The notes: generated by a model from the letters alone, not told the origin. A stretch of 6,787 bases of DNA from Propionibacteriaceae bacterium (GCA_030544185.1 JAUNRO010000176.1:1-6787); one strand, 5' to 3'; positions 1 through 5,989 are shown, numbered from the stretch's first letter. Made by a program: numbers and translations.

Positions 1-98
1 GTGCCGCCGAACAGCGAGAGCCACCCGAAGCGGCTCCGACCGTCGACCCTGTCCCCGACCGGCGGGCCGGCGGGAAGGGCTCGGGCGAAGTCGTCCAT
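1..98 (-). CDS. Possible 5' end of an unidentified gene (partial)
   Basis: An open frame starts at an ATG at 98-96 on the minus strand and runs off the window edge, giving 32 complete codons (begins MDDFARALPAG, ends near RFGWLSLFGG). Third codon positions are mostly G or C, as expected for coding sequence here. It would follow the 130-543 gene by 31 bp on the same strand. No ribosome binding site is visible before the ATG; an upstream in-frame GTG overlapping the preceding gene is an alternative. I do not recognise a family. It does not look like NrdR, which sits downstream of the lexA-divergent gene in mycobacteria. The visible part is too short for a functional call, and the frame could be chance. 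Confidence 0.25.
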   Translation of the reverse strand, partial: MDDFARALPAGPPVGDRVDGRSRFGWLSLFGG

Positions 99-129
99 CG
101 GACCATTATCCGCGAGGGACAATCCGTGC

Positions 130-543
130 TCAGCGCGCGGCCGCACCGGACGCGGTCACACCGGGACCCGGCTCCGCGGTGACCCGGAGCGCCGTGGTGC
201 CAATGCAGAACAGGGCGAGGATCATCAGCACGACAGCGACGCCCATCACCACCGCCACCCCCCGGTCGGTGAGCCGCACGCCAACCTCCAGCGCGGGCGG
301 TGGAACCGAACGAACCCGGGCCGCGGGCGCCGGCACCCACCGCTCGGCAACCTCGGGACCCCGCACCCCGACGGGGTGACCGGCGCGCACCGGCTGCGCC
401 ATGCGCCCCGTCGGAGCCGGACGGGGCCGACGGCGCACCGCAGCACCCTGCGGCACCTGGCGACGCCTCCCGTCCTGACGGCGGCCGTCGCCCAAGACCT
501 GGACCGCCGCATCCAGCAGACGAACCTCAACGAGTGCGCTCAT
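130..543 (-). CDS. SOS-controlled single-span membrane protein, candidate cell-division suppressor (ChiZ/DivS position, no LysM)
   Basis: The product is 137 residues. Residues 1-90 are rich in Arg and Pro (for example GRRQDGRRRQV at 20-30 and RRRPRP at 37-42) and look disordered. Residues 95-118 (GVAVVMGVAVVLMILALFCIGTTA) form one hydrophobic span. A tail of about 19 residues follows. The positive N-terminus predicts an inside N-terminus and outside tail. The ATG at 543 is chosen because a GGAGGAGG ribosome binding site lies 5 nt upstream; an in-frame ATG at 612 would lie inside the promoter. The gene diverges from lexA and its promoter carries two LexA boxes. In Mycobacterium tuberculosis (Rv2719c, ChiZ) and Corynebacterium glutamicum (DivS), the gene in this place is damage-induced and blocks division. 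ChiZ also has a disordered Arg-rich N-terminus and one membrane span. Unlike ChiZ, no LysM motif is present here or in any minus frame down to position 1. The division role is inferred from position, regulation and topology, not from clear homology. Confidence 0.8.
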   Translation of the reverse strand: MSALVEVRLLDAAVQVLGDGRRQDGRRRQVPQGAAVRRRPRPAPTGRMAQPVRAGHPVGVRGPEVAERWVPAPAARVRSVPPPALEVGVRLTDRGVAVVMGVAVVLMILALFCIGTTALRVTAEPGPGVTASGAAAR

Positions 544-548
544 GACAG

Positions 549-556
549 CCTCCTCC
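549..556 (-). promoter_or_regulatory. Ribosome binding site of the lexA-divergent gene
   Basis: The minus strand reads GGAGGAGG, ending 5 nt before the ATG at 543. It is the only strong Shine-Dalgarno sequence seen in the window and decides the start in favour of the 137-residue protein. Confidence 0.8.
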
Positions 557-560
557 GTGA

Positions 561-576
561 TCGAACACACGTTCGA
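561..576 (-). promoter_or_regulatory. LexA box (SOS operator), proximal site of the divergent gene
   Basis: TCGAACACACGTTCGA is a perfect palindrome in its arms and matches the actinobacterial LexA operator TCGAAC-N4-GTTCGA without mismatch. With the promoter proposed at 584-612 it covers about +1 to +16 of the transcript, between the expected start site and the ribosome binding site, so bound LexA should block transcription. Confidence 0.9.
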
Positions 577-583
577 TGCATCA

Positions 584-612
584 TTTCTATCCGAACTTCG
601 ATTCGAACACAA
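584..612 (-). promoter_or_regulatory. Sigma-70-type promoter of the lexA-divergent gene
   Basis: On the minus strand, TTGTGT (612-607) is followed by a 17-bp spacer and TAGAAA (589-584). This gives a predicted start near 577 and a leader of about 34 nt containing the ribosome binding site. One LexA box lies inside the spacer and another at the start site. The hexamers are moderate matches to TTGACA and TATAAT, but the spacing and the operators support the call. Confidence 0.6.
592..605 (-). promoter_or_regulatory. Second LexA box in the promoter spacer of the divergent gene
   Basis: CGAACTTCGATTCG matches CGAAC-N4-GTTCG with one mismatch (A for G at the start of the right half-site). It lies exactly 30 bp from the proximal box, about three helical turns, and falls between the proposed -35 and -10 hexamers. 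Two dimers could therefore bind on the same DNA face. Confidence 0.65.
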
Positions 613-738
613 CCCCCATTTCCGGGGATTGGCCCAGCCGCCTCAGCCAGACGCCCAGAAGCCCATCAGGCAGGTCCGACATTTTCGGATCCGCGACGAG
701 CTCCGCCCTGCCGCCCGGCCGACACGCCGAAAGATTCA

Positions 739-754
739 TCGAACAAATGTTTCA
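739..754 (+). promoter_or_regulatory. LexA box of lexA (autoregulatory operator)
   Basis: TCGAACAAATGTTTCA has a perfect left half-site and a right half-site degenerate at its outer part (GTTTCA for GTTCGA). It ends 32 nt before the lexA ATG and overlaps the region where a -35 element should lie. LexA autorepression is known throughout the family. The weaker match compared with the box at 561-576 suggests that lexA is derepressed more readily than the divergent gene; this is inference. Confidence 0.75.
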
Positions 755-773
755 ATCAGCCGCCCTGACCGCG

Positions 774-779
774 TACCCT
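774..779 (+). promoter_or_regulatory. Putative -10 element of lexA, near-leaderless start
   Basis: TACCCT fits the actinobacterial TANNNT -10 pattern and ends 7 nt before the ATG at 787, so transcription would start at or next to the start codon. A poor -35 (TTTCAA, 750-755) lies 18 bp upstream and overlaps the LexA box. The GGGAG at 780-784 is only 2 nt from the ATG, too close for an ordinary ribosome binding site, which fits a leaderless reading. Confidence 0.45.
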
Positions 780-786
780 GGGAGCC

Positions 787-1578
787 ATGGCAGACAGCGA
801 AGGCACCACCCCTCCCGCGCCGCGCCGACGGCGGGGACGTCCCAGCAAGGCCGAGGTCGAGGCTCAGATCGCCGCCGCGGGCGGCACCGTGACAGAGCTT
901 CCCGACGGCCCCCGTGATGCCCACGGGCTCACCCCCCGGCAGCACCACATCCTGCAGGTGATCAAGGAGGCCGTGGAGGCCCGCGGCTACCCGCCGAGCA
1001 TCCGGGAGATGTGCGAGCAGGTGGGGCTGGCCAGTTCCTCCTCGGTCTCCCACCAGCTCAAGGTGCTGGAGAACAAGGGGTTCCTGCGCCGCGACCCGAA
1101 TCGCCCCCGTGCCCTCGAGGTGCTGCTGCCCGATACCGCTCCCATCCGAGCAGGGCGCCCCGCCATGACCGCCGATGTCACCGGGCTCGGAGACGCCTTT
1201 CCCGAGCCGGTTCAGGTGCCGGTCCTGGGTCGGATCGCCGCCGGTGGCCCGATCCTCGCGGAAGAGCGCGTGGAGGATGTCTTTCCGCTGCCGAAGCAGC
1301 TCGTGGGCGAGGGCAACCTCTTCCTGCTCGAGGTCCGCGGCGATTCGATGGTCGACGCCGCCGTCTGCGACGGTGACTGGGTGGTCATCCGTCAGCAGCC
1401 GACGGCCGACAACGGCGAGATGGTGGCAGCGCTGCTCGACAACGAGGCCACGGTCAAGACCTTCAAGAAGACAGCCGACCAGGTGTGGCTGATCCCGCAC
1501 AACCCGGCCTATGAGCCGATCGACGGCAACGATGCAACGATCCTCGGCAAGGTCGTCGCGGTGCTCCGGCGGGTGTGA
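787..1578 (+). CDS. lexA: LexA, SOS-response transcriptional repressor
   Basis: This is the LexA repressor, 263 residues. It dimerises on SOS boxes and inactivates itself by autoproteolysis when RecA filaments form on damaged DNA. The winged-helix domain spans about residues 48-112 ([12 protein letters not shown]; recognition region [28 protein letters not shown]). The Ala-Gly cleavage site is 152/153 in [13 protein letters not shown]. The catalytic serine is S187 in GDSM and the general-base lysine is K224 in ATVK, 37 residues apart as in Escherichia coli LexA (S119/K156). The C-terminus is closely like that of other actinobacterial LexA proteins. The N-terminal 47 residues are an extension absent from E. 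coli LexA and contain RRRRGRPSK (13-21), an AT-hook-like motif. The ATG at 787 is preceded by an SOS box and a -10-like hexamer. The gene converges with the P450 gene across 37 bp and diverges from the membrane-protein gene. Identification is firm. Confidence 0.98.
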   Translation: MADSEGTTPPAPRRRRGRPSKAEVEAQIAAAGGTVTELPDGPRDAHGLTPRQHHILQVIKEAVEARGYPPSIREMCEQVGLASSSSVSHQLKVLENKGFLRRDPNRPRALEVLLPDTAPIRAGRPAMTADVTGLGDAFPEPVQVPVLGRIAAGGPILAEERVEDVFPLPKQLVGEGNLFLLEVRGDSMVDAAVCDGDWVVIRQQPTADNGEMVAALLDNEATVKTFKKTADQVWLIPHNPAYEPIDGNDATILGKVVAVLRRV

Positions 1579-1590
1579 GGCGTCGGGTCG

Positions 1591-1612
1591 GCTCGGCGGG
1601 CTCAGTCCGAGC
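1591..1612. terminator. Weak hairpin between convergent lexA and P450 genes
   Basis: GCTCGG (1591-1596) and CCGAGC (1607-1612) can form a perfect 6-bp stem with a 10-nt loop inside the 37-bp gap between the two convergent stop codons. There is no T-run on either side. Position suggests a shared terminator, but the stem is short and could be chance in GC-rich DNA. Confidence 0.3.
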
Positions 1613-1615
1613 GAG

Positions 1616-2815
1616 TCAGCTCACCTTGAGCATCACCTTGCGGACCTCATAGCCCGCGATCAGATCCAGCCAGTCGACGACCGGCTCCGACAACAGCGTC
1701 ACCTCACGGCGCAGTAGGCGCTGCAGGAGGATGTCGGTCTCGTGGATGGCGAGCGAGTTGCCCGGGCACCGGTGCGCTCCGTCGCCGAAGCTCAGCACCT
1801 CCGGACCCACGCCCTTGGGCAGGTCCCGGCCCGGGCACACCGCCAGCCCGTCCTCGCCGATGTCGGCGTTGACGGGGCGGATATAGAGATCCAGCACCGT
1901 GCCCGGCGGGATGACCAGCATCTCGCCGTCCGGGCCCGGCACCGTGATCTCAGTGACCGCGCGGCGATAGAGGTGGCCCACGACCGGCTCCAGGCGCAGG
2001 ATCTCGTGGAGGATTCCCAGCCGCTGGTGCTCCTCACCGTCGAGATAGGTCTGCCTGAGCTCCGGGTTCGCCAACAGGTGCCACGTGGCCATGGAGATGA
2101 ACTCACGCGTGGTGATCATCCCGGCTGCCCCGAAAGTGACCGATTCGGTCAGGATCTCGACATCCGAGTAGCCCTCCGCGATGAGGTGGGAGATCACGTC
2201 CTCCTGTGGCTCCGCCCGCCGGGCCTTGATCGCAGGGCGCACATCCAGCAGATAGAACGCCCACATCGGCACCTGGCTGCGCGCCGTCTTGAGCACCCGC
2301 ACGATGGGGTTCGGCGGCGTGCGCTCCTGACCCGGCGGCTCGAAGTCCAAGACGAGCATGCGCTCCAGCCGCCGGGACATCGCTGCGCTGGGGCTGTTCG
2401 TCAGGCCGAGCACCTGGGCCGCAACCTCCACCGAGAACAGCATCGAACCCTCGGAGAGGTCCACCACCCCCTGGGACGCCATGGCATCGACCAGCTCATC
2501 GGCCTTCCGGGCAATGAACTCGCGATAGCGCGTGGTCACCGTGCGGGGCGCGAAATAGCGCGCCACCTTGGTCCGCTGGTCGCGATGGGCATCGCCGTCG
2601 GCATAGAGCATCGGCATCCGGATCGGCGAATCGTGGACCATCTCGGCGTTGAACCCGGCCTGGGTCGTCGCCCCACGCTCCCGCAGGATGGCGCGCGCGG
2701 TCGGCAGGGATCGGATGTGCCACACACCGCCACGCACCTCGACCGGTGGTGCGGCCGCCTCGCCGGGCCGGTCACTGCGACGCTGGGAATGCGGGCACAC
2801 CTGAGATTTGCTCAT
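1616..2815 (-). CDS. Cytochrome P450, soluble bacterial class
   Basis: The protein has 399 residues, normal for a soluble bacterial P450, with no membrane anchor. Visible motifs in order are HRDQR in helix C (77-81), the I-helix sequence AGMITT (231-236), E-x-x-R in helix K (EILR, 271-274) and the heme loop FGDGAHRCPG (343-352) with proximal cysteine C350. The I-helix keeps both threonines but has Ile234 where most P450s carry Asp or Glu. The segment before the heme loop lacks the usual N-x-D-P...F-P-D-P pattern and reads NADIGEDGLAVCPGRD. The reaction is presumably a monooxygenation with electrons from ferredoxin and ferredoxin reductase, but no partner gene is nearby and the substrate cannot be predicted. 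The ATG at 2815 is preferred because P450 sequence begins just after it and a -10-like CACAAT lies 6 nt upstream; an in-frame GTG at 2863 would add 16 residues. dinG ends 91 bp upstream on the same strand, so co-transcription is possible. Confidence 0.95.
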   Translation of the reverse strand: MSKSQVCPHSQRRSDRPGEAAAPPVEVRGGVWHIRSLPTARAILRERGATTQAGFNAEMVHDSPIRMPMLYADGDAHRDQRTKVARYFAPRTVTTRYREFIARKADELVDAMASQGVVDLSEGSMLFSVEVAAQVLGLTNSPSAAMSRRLERMLVLDFEPPGQERTPPNPIVRVLKTARSQVPMWAFYLLDVRPAIKARRAEPQEDVISHLIAEGYSDVEILTESVTFGAAGMITTREFISMATWHLLANPELRQTYLDGEEHQRLGILHEILRLEPVVGHLYRRAVTEITVPGPDGEMLVIPPGTVLDLYIRPVNADIGEDGLAVCPGRDLPKGVGPEVLSFGDGAHRCPGNSLAIHETDILLQRLLRREVTLLSEPVVDWLDLIAGYEVRKVMLKVS

Positions 2816-2821
2816 GTAACT

Positions 2822-2827
2822 ATTGTG
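2822..2827 (-). promoter_or_regulatory. Putative -10 element of the P450 gene, leaderless start
   Basis: The minus strand reads CACAAT, four of six matches to TATAAT, ending 6 nt before the ATG at 2815. No ribosome binding site precedes that ATG. A leaderless transcript would fit, but the hexamer lacks the usual first T and may be chance. Read-through from dinG is the alternative. Confidence 0.3.
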
Positions 2828-2884
2828 CCGCGCGACCAGCACCCGGTCTGTGAGCAGCCTCACCTTATCCAGCCCTCAGGATTC

Positions 2885-2907
2885 AGGGCGTACGCCCGAG
2901 GCGCCCT
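2885..2907 (-). terminator. Hairpin-forming sequence at the end of dinG
   Basis: AGGGCG (2885-2890) and CGCCCT (2902-2907) can pair with an 11-nt loop. An alternative perfect 12-bp palindrome, GGGCGTACGCCC (2886-2897), overlaps it. The dinG stop codon (2909-2907) sits at the edge of the stem. There is no T-run afterwards. It may be a weak terminator or attenuator between dinG and the P450 gene, or an operator-like palindrome; evidence is slight. Confidence 0.3.
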
Positions 2908-4916
2908 CAGATGCCCTCTGCGCCCAGCCTGCGCAGCGCCTGCACGACGACCTCCCGGTCTGCGGTCTGCCACATCGGCGGCATCCCGGCTCGCAGGAAC
3001 GAGCCATAGCGTGCGGTGCCCAGACGCGGATCGAGCACGGCCACCACGCCGCGGTCCGTGGCGCGGCGGATCAGCCGGCCTGCTCCCTGGGCCAGCAGCA
3101 GCGCGGCATGGCTCGCCGCGACCGCCATGAAGCCGTTGCCGCCGGCCTCCGCCACCGCGCGCTGGCGGGCCTGCATGAGCGGGTCGTCGGGCCGCGGGAA
3201 CGGGATCTTGTCGATGATCACCAGCCGGCACGTATCTCCCGGCACGTCGATCCCCTGCCACAGCGACATCGTGCCGAACAGGCTGGTCTCCGGCTCGTCG
3301 ATGAAGCGCCGGGTCAGCTCCGACAACTGGGCGTCACCCTGGCACAGGATCGTGTGGCCCTTGAGATTCTCCCGAACGTGGCGGGCCGCGAGCTCGGCGG
3401 ATCGCGTCGAGGCGAACAACCCGAGCGTACGCCCGCCCGCTGCCCACACCAGCTCCGCGACCTCGGCCAGGACCTCGTCGGTGATCCCGTCGCGCCCGGG
3501 CCGCGGCAGATTCCGGGTGACATAGAGGATGCCCTGCTTCGCATAGTGAAACGGCGAACCGACGTCGATCCCCCGCCAGGTGAGCTCCTCGTCCTCCACC
3601 GGTGCCGACGGCAGCTCCCGGCGCTCGTCGCGGCGCAACCCGACCGACCCGGCAGCCTGCTCGAAGTCCCCACCGATCCGCAGCGTCGCCGACGTCAGCA
3701 CGGTCGTGACCTGGCTGAGCACCTTCTCCCGCATCAACCCCGCCACGCTGAGCGGTGCCACCCGGGCCTCCCGGCCGATCCGGTCGCGCTCGGCGACATA
3801 GACGACATCGAAGTCCCCGAGCGCCGCCATCCGTTCGGCAACGTCGAAGACCTCCTTGACCGCTGCCTGCGCCTGCCGCTCCTCGTTGCCCGATTCCTTG
3901 CCGCCCAGGGCGCTGACGACCTGGCGGGTGACGTCGCGGGTCCGCTCGAACGCCCGGACGACCGGGGCATCTGGGCCGGGCACCTGTTCCAGCGGGGCGG
4001 CATCCAGGGCCTCGCGCAGGATGTCACCCACCTCGAGGAACTCCAGGCCGAGCTCGTCGGACAGCCACGGCAACGCGCGTTTGGCGATCCGCTCGACCTG
4101 CTGCGGCGACAGTTCCGCGGATGCCGCGCCCGTCACCCGGGCAACCAGTTCGTGGGCCTCGTCAATGATCACGTGATCGTGCTCGGGCAGCGCCGTCCCG
4201 CCGTGCATCGCATCGATCGCGAGCAGCGCATGGTTGGTCACCACCAGGTCCGCAGCGCGGGCGACCTCGCGGGACTTCTCCACGAAGCACTCCTCGCCAT
4301 AGGGGCAGCGCTGGGCCCCGAGGCATTCCCGGACCGGGACCGATACCTGTGCCCAGGCCTTCGCGGTGTGCGTCGGGGCGTCATCGCGGTCGGCCAGCTC
4401 CCGATCGTCGGCCTGGCTCTCGGCCCAGTCGCGCAGCGCCACGACCTCGGCACCCACGACGGAGTCCGGCGACTGTGCGCTCGCGCGCAGAGCCTCGACC
4501 ACCTCGGTCGAGCCCAGCAGCGTGTCCTGGTCCTCCGCGGCCTGGTCGCGCACGCGCAACAGGCACGCATAGTTCGACCGGCCCTTCAGGATCGCCGTCC
4601 GGGGGCGCCGGCCCAGCACCTGCTCGACCGCGTCCAGCGCCCGCGGGATGTCGGTCTTCGCCAGCTGGGCCTGCAGGGCGAGGGTCGCGGTCGCGACGAC
4701 GACGCGCTCGGAGGCGCCGGCGGCGCGCAGCAGGGCGGGCACCAGATAGCCAAGCGATTTCCCAGTCCCGGTGCCAGCCTGGACGAGCAGATGCTGCCCC
4801 GTCGCCAAGGCCTCCGTCACCGCGTCCGCCATTGCCACCTGCCCGGGGCGTTCGGTGCCGCCGAGCTGGGCGACGGCATGGGCCAGCACCGCGCGATGGT
4901 CAGGGGTGGTCGTCAC
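2907..4916 (-). CDS. dinG: DinG/XPD-family Fe-S ATP-dependent DNA helicase
   Basis: The product is a 669-residue superfamily 2 helicase of the DinG/YoaA (XPD-like) type, expected to unwind DNA 5'-3' and clear forks, R-loops or other structures. Motifs in order: RPGQ (23-26, Q motif), Walker A AGTGTGKS (47-54), DEAH (252-255), TSATL (408-412), GTMSLWQGIDVPG (548-560) and QGAGRLIRR (610-618, arginine-finger motif). Four cysteines lie where the family binds a 4Fe-4S cluster: C118 after motif Ia, then C198, C204 and C210 in ECLGAQRCPYGEEC. The length fits actinobacterial DinG; there is no N-terminal exonuclease domain of the kind found in Firmicutes DinG. The start is GTG at 4916, with TAGGTT ending 6 nt upstream and no clear ribosome binding site. 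DinG-type helicase genes lie near lexA in other actinobacteria. No LexA box was found in the 88-bp gap upstream, so direct SOS control is not supported. The symbol follows family usage; YoaA-like is possible. Confidence 0.93.
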   Translation of the reverse strand: MTTTPDHRAVLAHAVAQLGGTERPGQVAMADAVTEALATGQHLLVQAGTGTGKSLGYLVPALLRAAGASERVVVATATLALQAQLAKTDIPRALDAVEQVLGRRPRTAILKGRSNYACLLRVRDQAAEDQDTLLGSTEVVEALRASAQSPDSVVGAEVVALRDWAESQADDRELADRDDAPTHTAKAWAQVSVPVRECLGAQRCPYGEECFVEKSREVARAADLVVTNHALLAIDAMHGGTALPEHDHVIIDEAHELVARVTGAASAELSPQQVERIAKRALPWLSDELGLEFLEVGDILREALDAAPLEQVPGPDAPVVRAFERTRDVTRQVVSALGGKESGNEERQAQAAVKEVFDVAERMAALGDFDVVYVAERDRIGREARVAPLSVAGLMREKVLSQVTTVLTSATLRIGGDFEQAAGSVGLRRDERRELPSAPVEDEELTWRGIDVGSPFHYAKQGILYVTRNLPRPGRDGITDEVLAEVAELVWAAGGRTLGLFASTRSAELAARHVRENLKGHTILCQGDAQLSELTRRFIDEPETSLFGTMSLWQGIDVPGDTCRLVIIDKIPFPRPDDPLMQARQRAVAEAGGNGFMAVAASHAALLLAQGAGRLIRRATDRGVVAVLDPRLGTARYGSFLRAGMPPMWQTADREVVVQALRRLGAEGI

Positions 4917-4922
4917 CGCCCC

Positions 4923-4928
4923 AACCTA
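4923..4928 (-). promoter_or_regulatory. Putative -10 element of dinG, leaderless start
   Basis: The minus strand reads TAGGTT, which fits TANNNT, followed by the 6 nt GGGGCG and then the GTG start at 4916. A transcript beginning at the start codon would be leaderless. No -35 is obvious. Confidence 0.4.
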
Positions 4929-4992
4929 GCCAACGTTTCCCGCCCACCGAACCATCGACCGCGAACCCGCCGCCGGAGGTTGGCCGGTTCCG

Positions 4993-4998
4993 TACGCT
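4993..4998 (+). promoter_or_regulatory. Putative -10 element of the hydrolase gene, leaderless start
   Basis: TACGCT is followed by 6 nt (GGCGAT) and the ATG at 5005, the same geometry as for dinG on the other strand. The sequence around it (cgTACGCTGG) closely resembles that before lexA (cgTACCCTGG). There is no convincing Shine-Dalgarno sequence. Confidence 0.45.
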
Positions 4999-5004
4999 GG
5001 CGAT

Positions 5005-5895
5005 ATGGCCTCGTCGCTGCTCGTGCCGCCCGGAGCCCGTGACCTCACCGTGGGGGCGTTGGGCGGGCGCTGGCGCGTCCTGGCCCAGGCAGGCCTCGCA
5101 CCGGCGCGGACGCCGGCGCTGCTCATCCACGGCGGCGGTTTCGACAACGCGTCCATCTCCTGGTTCCACCTGATCGAGGCGCTCGGTGCCGAGCGACCGG
5201 TGCTGGCGCCGGACCTGCCCGGTTGCGGGGGGACGCAGGGCGTGGCCTTGGCCGGCCGGGCGGATCTCGTGGCGGACCAGCTCGCGGGTCTGCTGGACGC
5301 CATGGGCATCGCGCGGGTCATCGTCTGCGGGGTGTCGATGGGCGGGGAGATCGCGCTGCAGTTCGGGTTGCGCCATCCGGAACGGACGGAGGCGGTCGTC
5401 GCGATCGCCCCCGGTGGGCTCCTCGGCCGGTTCGGTGGCCCGGTGCGCAATTTCGGGATGTGGCTGCTCACCCGACCACCAGAGCGGGGCATGGACCTCA
5501 TCTCCCGCGCGAGCGCCCCCTGGATCCGCCGGAGCATCGACCGGATCGTCCGCAACCCGCTGCCGGCGCCGGTCGTCGAGGAGTTCGTGGCCGAGGCCCA
5601 TCGCCCGGGGACGGGCGTGGCCTACGGGACCTACAACCGGCGCAGCTTCGGACCGTTCGCCATGACCAACAATCTGCTGCCCTACCTGTCCGGGCTGGAC
5701 GCGCCGACGCTGTTCTTCCACGGCGAGGACGACCCGATGGTCTCCATCCACGGCTCCGAAGCCGCCGTCGCGCTCATGCCCGACGCGCGTCTCGTCCGCG
5801 TGCCACATTGCGGGCACTGGGCCCAGCTCGAAAAGCCCGACGAATTCCTCGCCGCGTGGCGTCGTTTCGTCGGCGAACACCACCGGCTCGGGTGA
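5005..5895 (+). CDS. Alpha/beta-hydrolase fold enzyme
   Basis: The protein has 296 residues with the full alpha/beta-hydrolase pattern: LLIHGGGFDNAS (39-50, oxyanion-hole HGGG), GVSMGG (109-114) with nucleophile S111, HGEDDPMV (239-246) giving the acid (D242 or D243), and GHWAQLEKP (270-278) giving the catalytic H271. Between residues 140 and 225 lies a mostly helical cap, as in MhpC-like C-C bond hydrolases and many esterases. No signal peptide or membrane span is seen, so it should be cytoplasmic. The catalytic triad is intact, but the substrate cannot be told from the sequence; esterase, lactonase or C-C hydrolase are all open. A possible hydrolase gene (Rv2715) also lies near lexA in Mycobacterium tuberculosis; orthology is a suggestion only. 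The gene diverges from dinG across 88 bp and converges with hflX, so it is probably transcribed alone. Confidence 0.92.
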   Translation: MASSLLVPPGARDLTVGALGGRWRVLAQAGLAPARTPALLIHGGGFDNASISWFHLIEALGAERPVLAPDLPGCGGTQGVALAGRADLVADQLAGLLDAMGIARVIVCGVSMGGEIALQFGLRHPERTEAVVAIAPGGLLGRFGGPVRNFGMWLLTRPPERGMDLISRASAPWIRRSIDRIVRNPLPAPVVEEFVAEAHRPGTGVAYGTYNRRSFGPFAMTNNLLPYLSGLDAPTLFFHGEDDPMVSIHGSEAAVALMPDARLVRVPHCGHWAQLEKPDEFLAAWRRFVGEHHRLG

Positions 5896-5989
5896 CCGGC
5901 ATCGCAGGGGCCAACGAAAGCGCGGCGAGACCATCACGAGAACCACCGCCGGTTTCGAGTCGAAGTGACCACCCCTATACCTCACCGAG

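Noticed and set aside
1..130. Frameshifted LysM domain after the membrane-protein gene
   Set aside because: All three minus-strand frames were read; none contains a G-D-(T/S)-L-type LysM start or its following pattern, and one frame has an additional stop.
613..738. Small gene or RNA between the divergent promoters
   Set aside because: Only a short inverted repeat (TCCGA at 675-679, TCGGA at 685-689) was noticed. There is no start with a ribosome binding site and no terminator-like structure.
1..768. Long plus-strand open frame opposite the membrane-protein gene and through the regulatory region
   Set aside because: It runs antisense to a gene with a strong ribosome binding site and operators, crosses the LexA boxes and promoters, has low-complexity Arg/Pro/His composition and no recognisable family. 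It is a frame left open by high GC.
4917..5004. Possible LexA box in the dinG-hydrolase intergenic region
   Set aside because: CGAACC half-site-like sequences occur, but none has a GTTC half-site at the required 4-nt spacing, so SOS control of dinG is not supported.
1742..5042. Plus-strand open frames of 462 and 739 codons opposite the P450 and dinG genes
   Set aside because: Both are antisense to genes with complete family motifs, and their composition (Arg, His, Pro, Gly rich, no domain) is typical of shadow frames.
4900..5985. Minus-strand open frame of 361 codons opposite the hydrolase gene
   Set aside because: The plus strand encodes an intact alpha/beta-hydrolase with its full catalytic triad; the antisense frame has no recognisable features and overlaps the dinG start.
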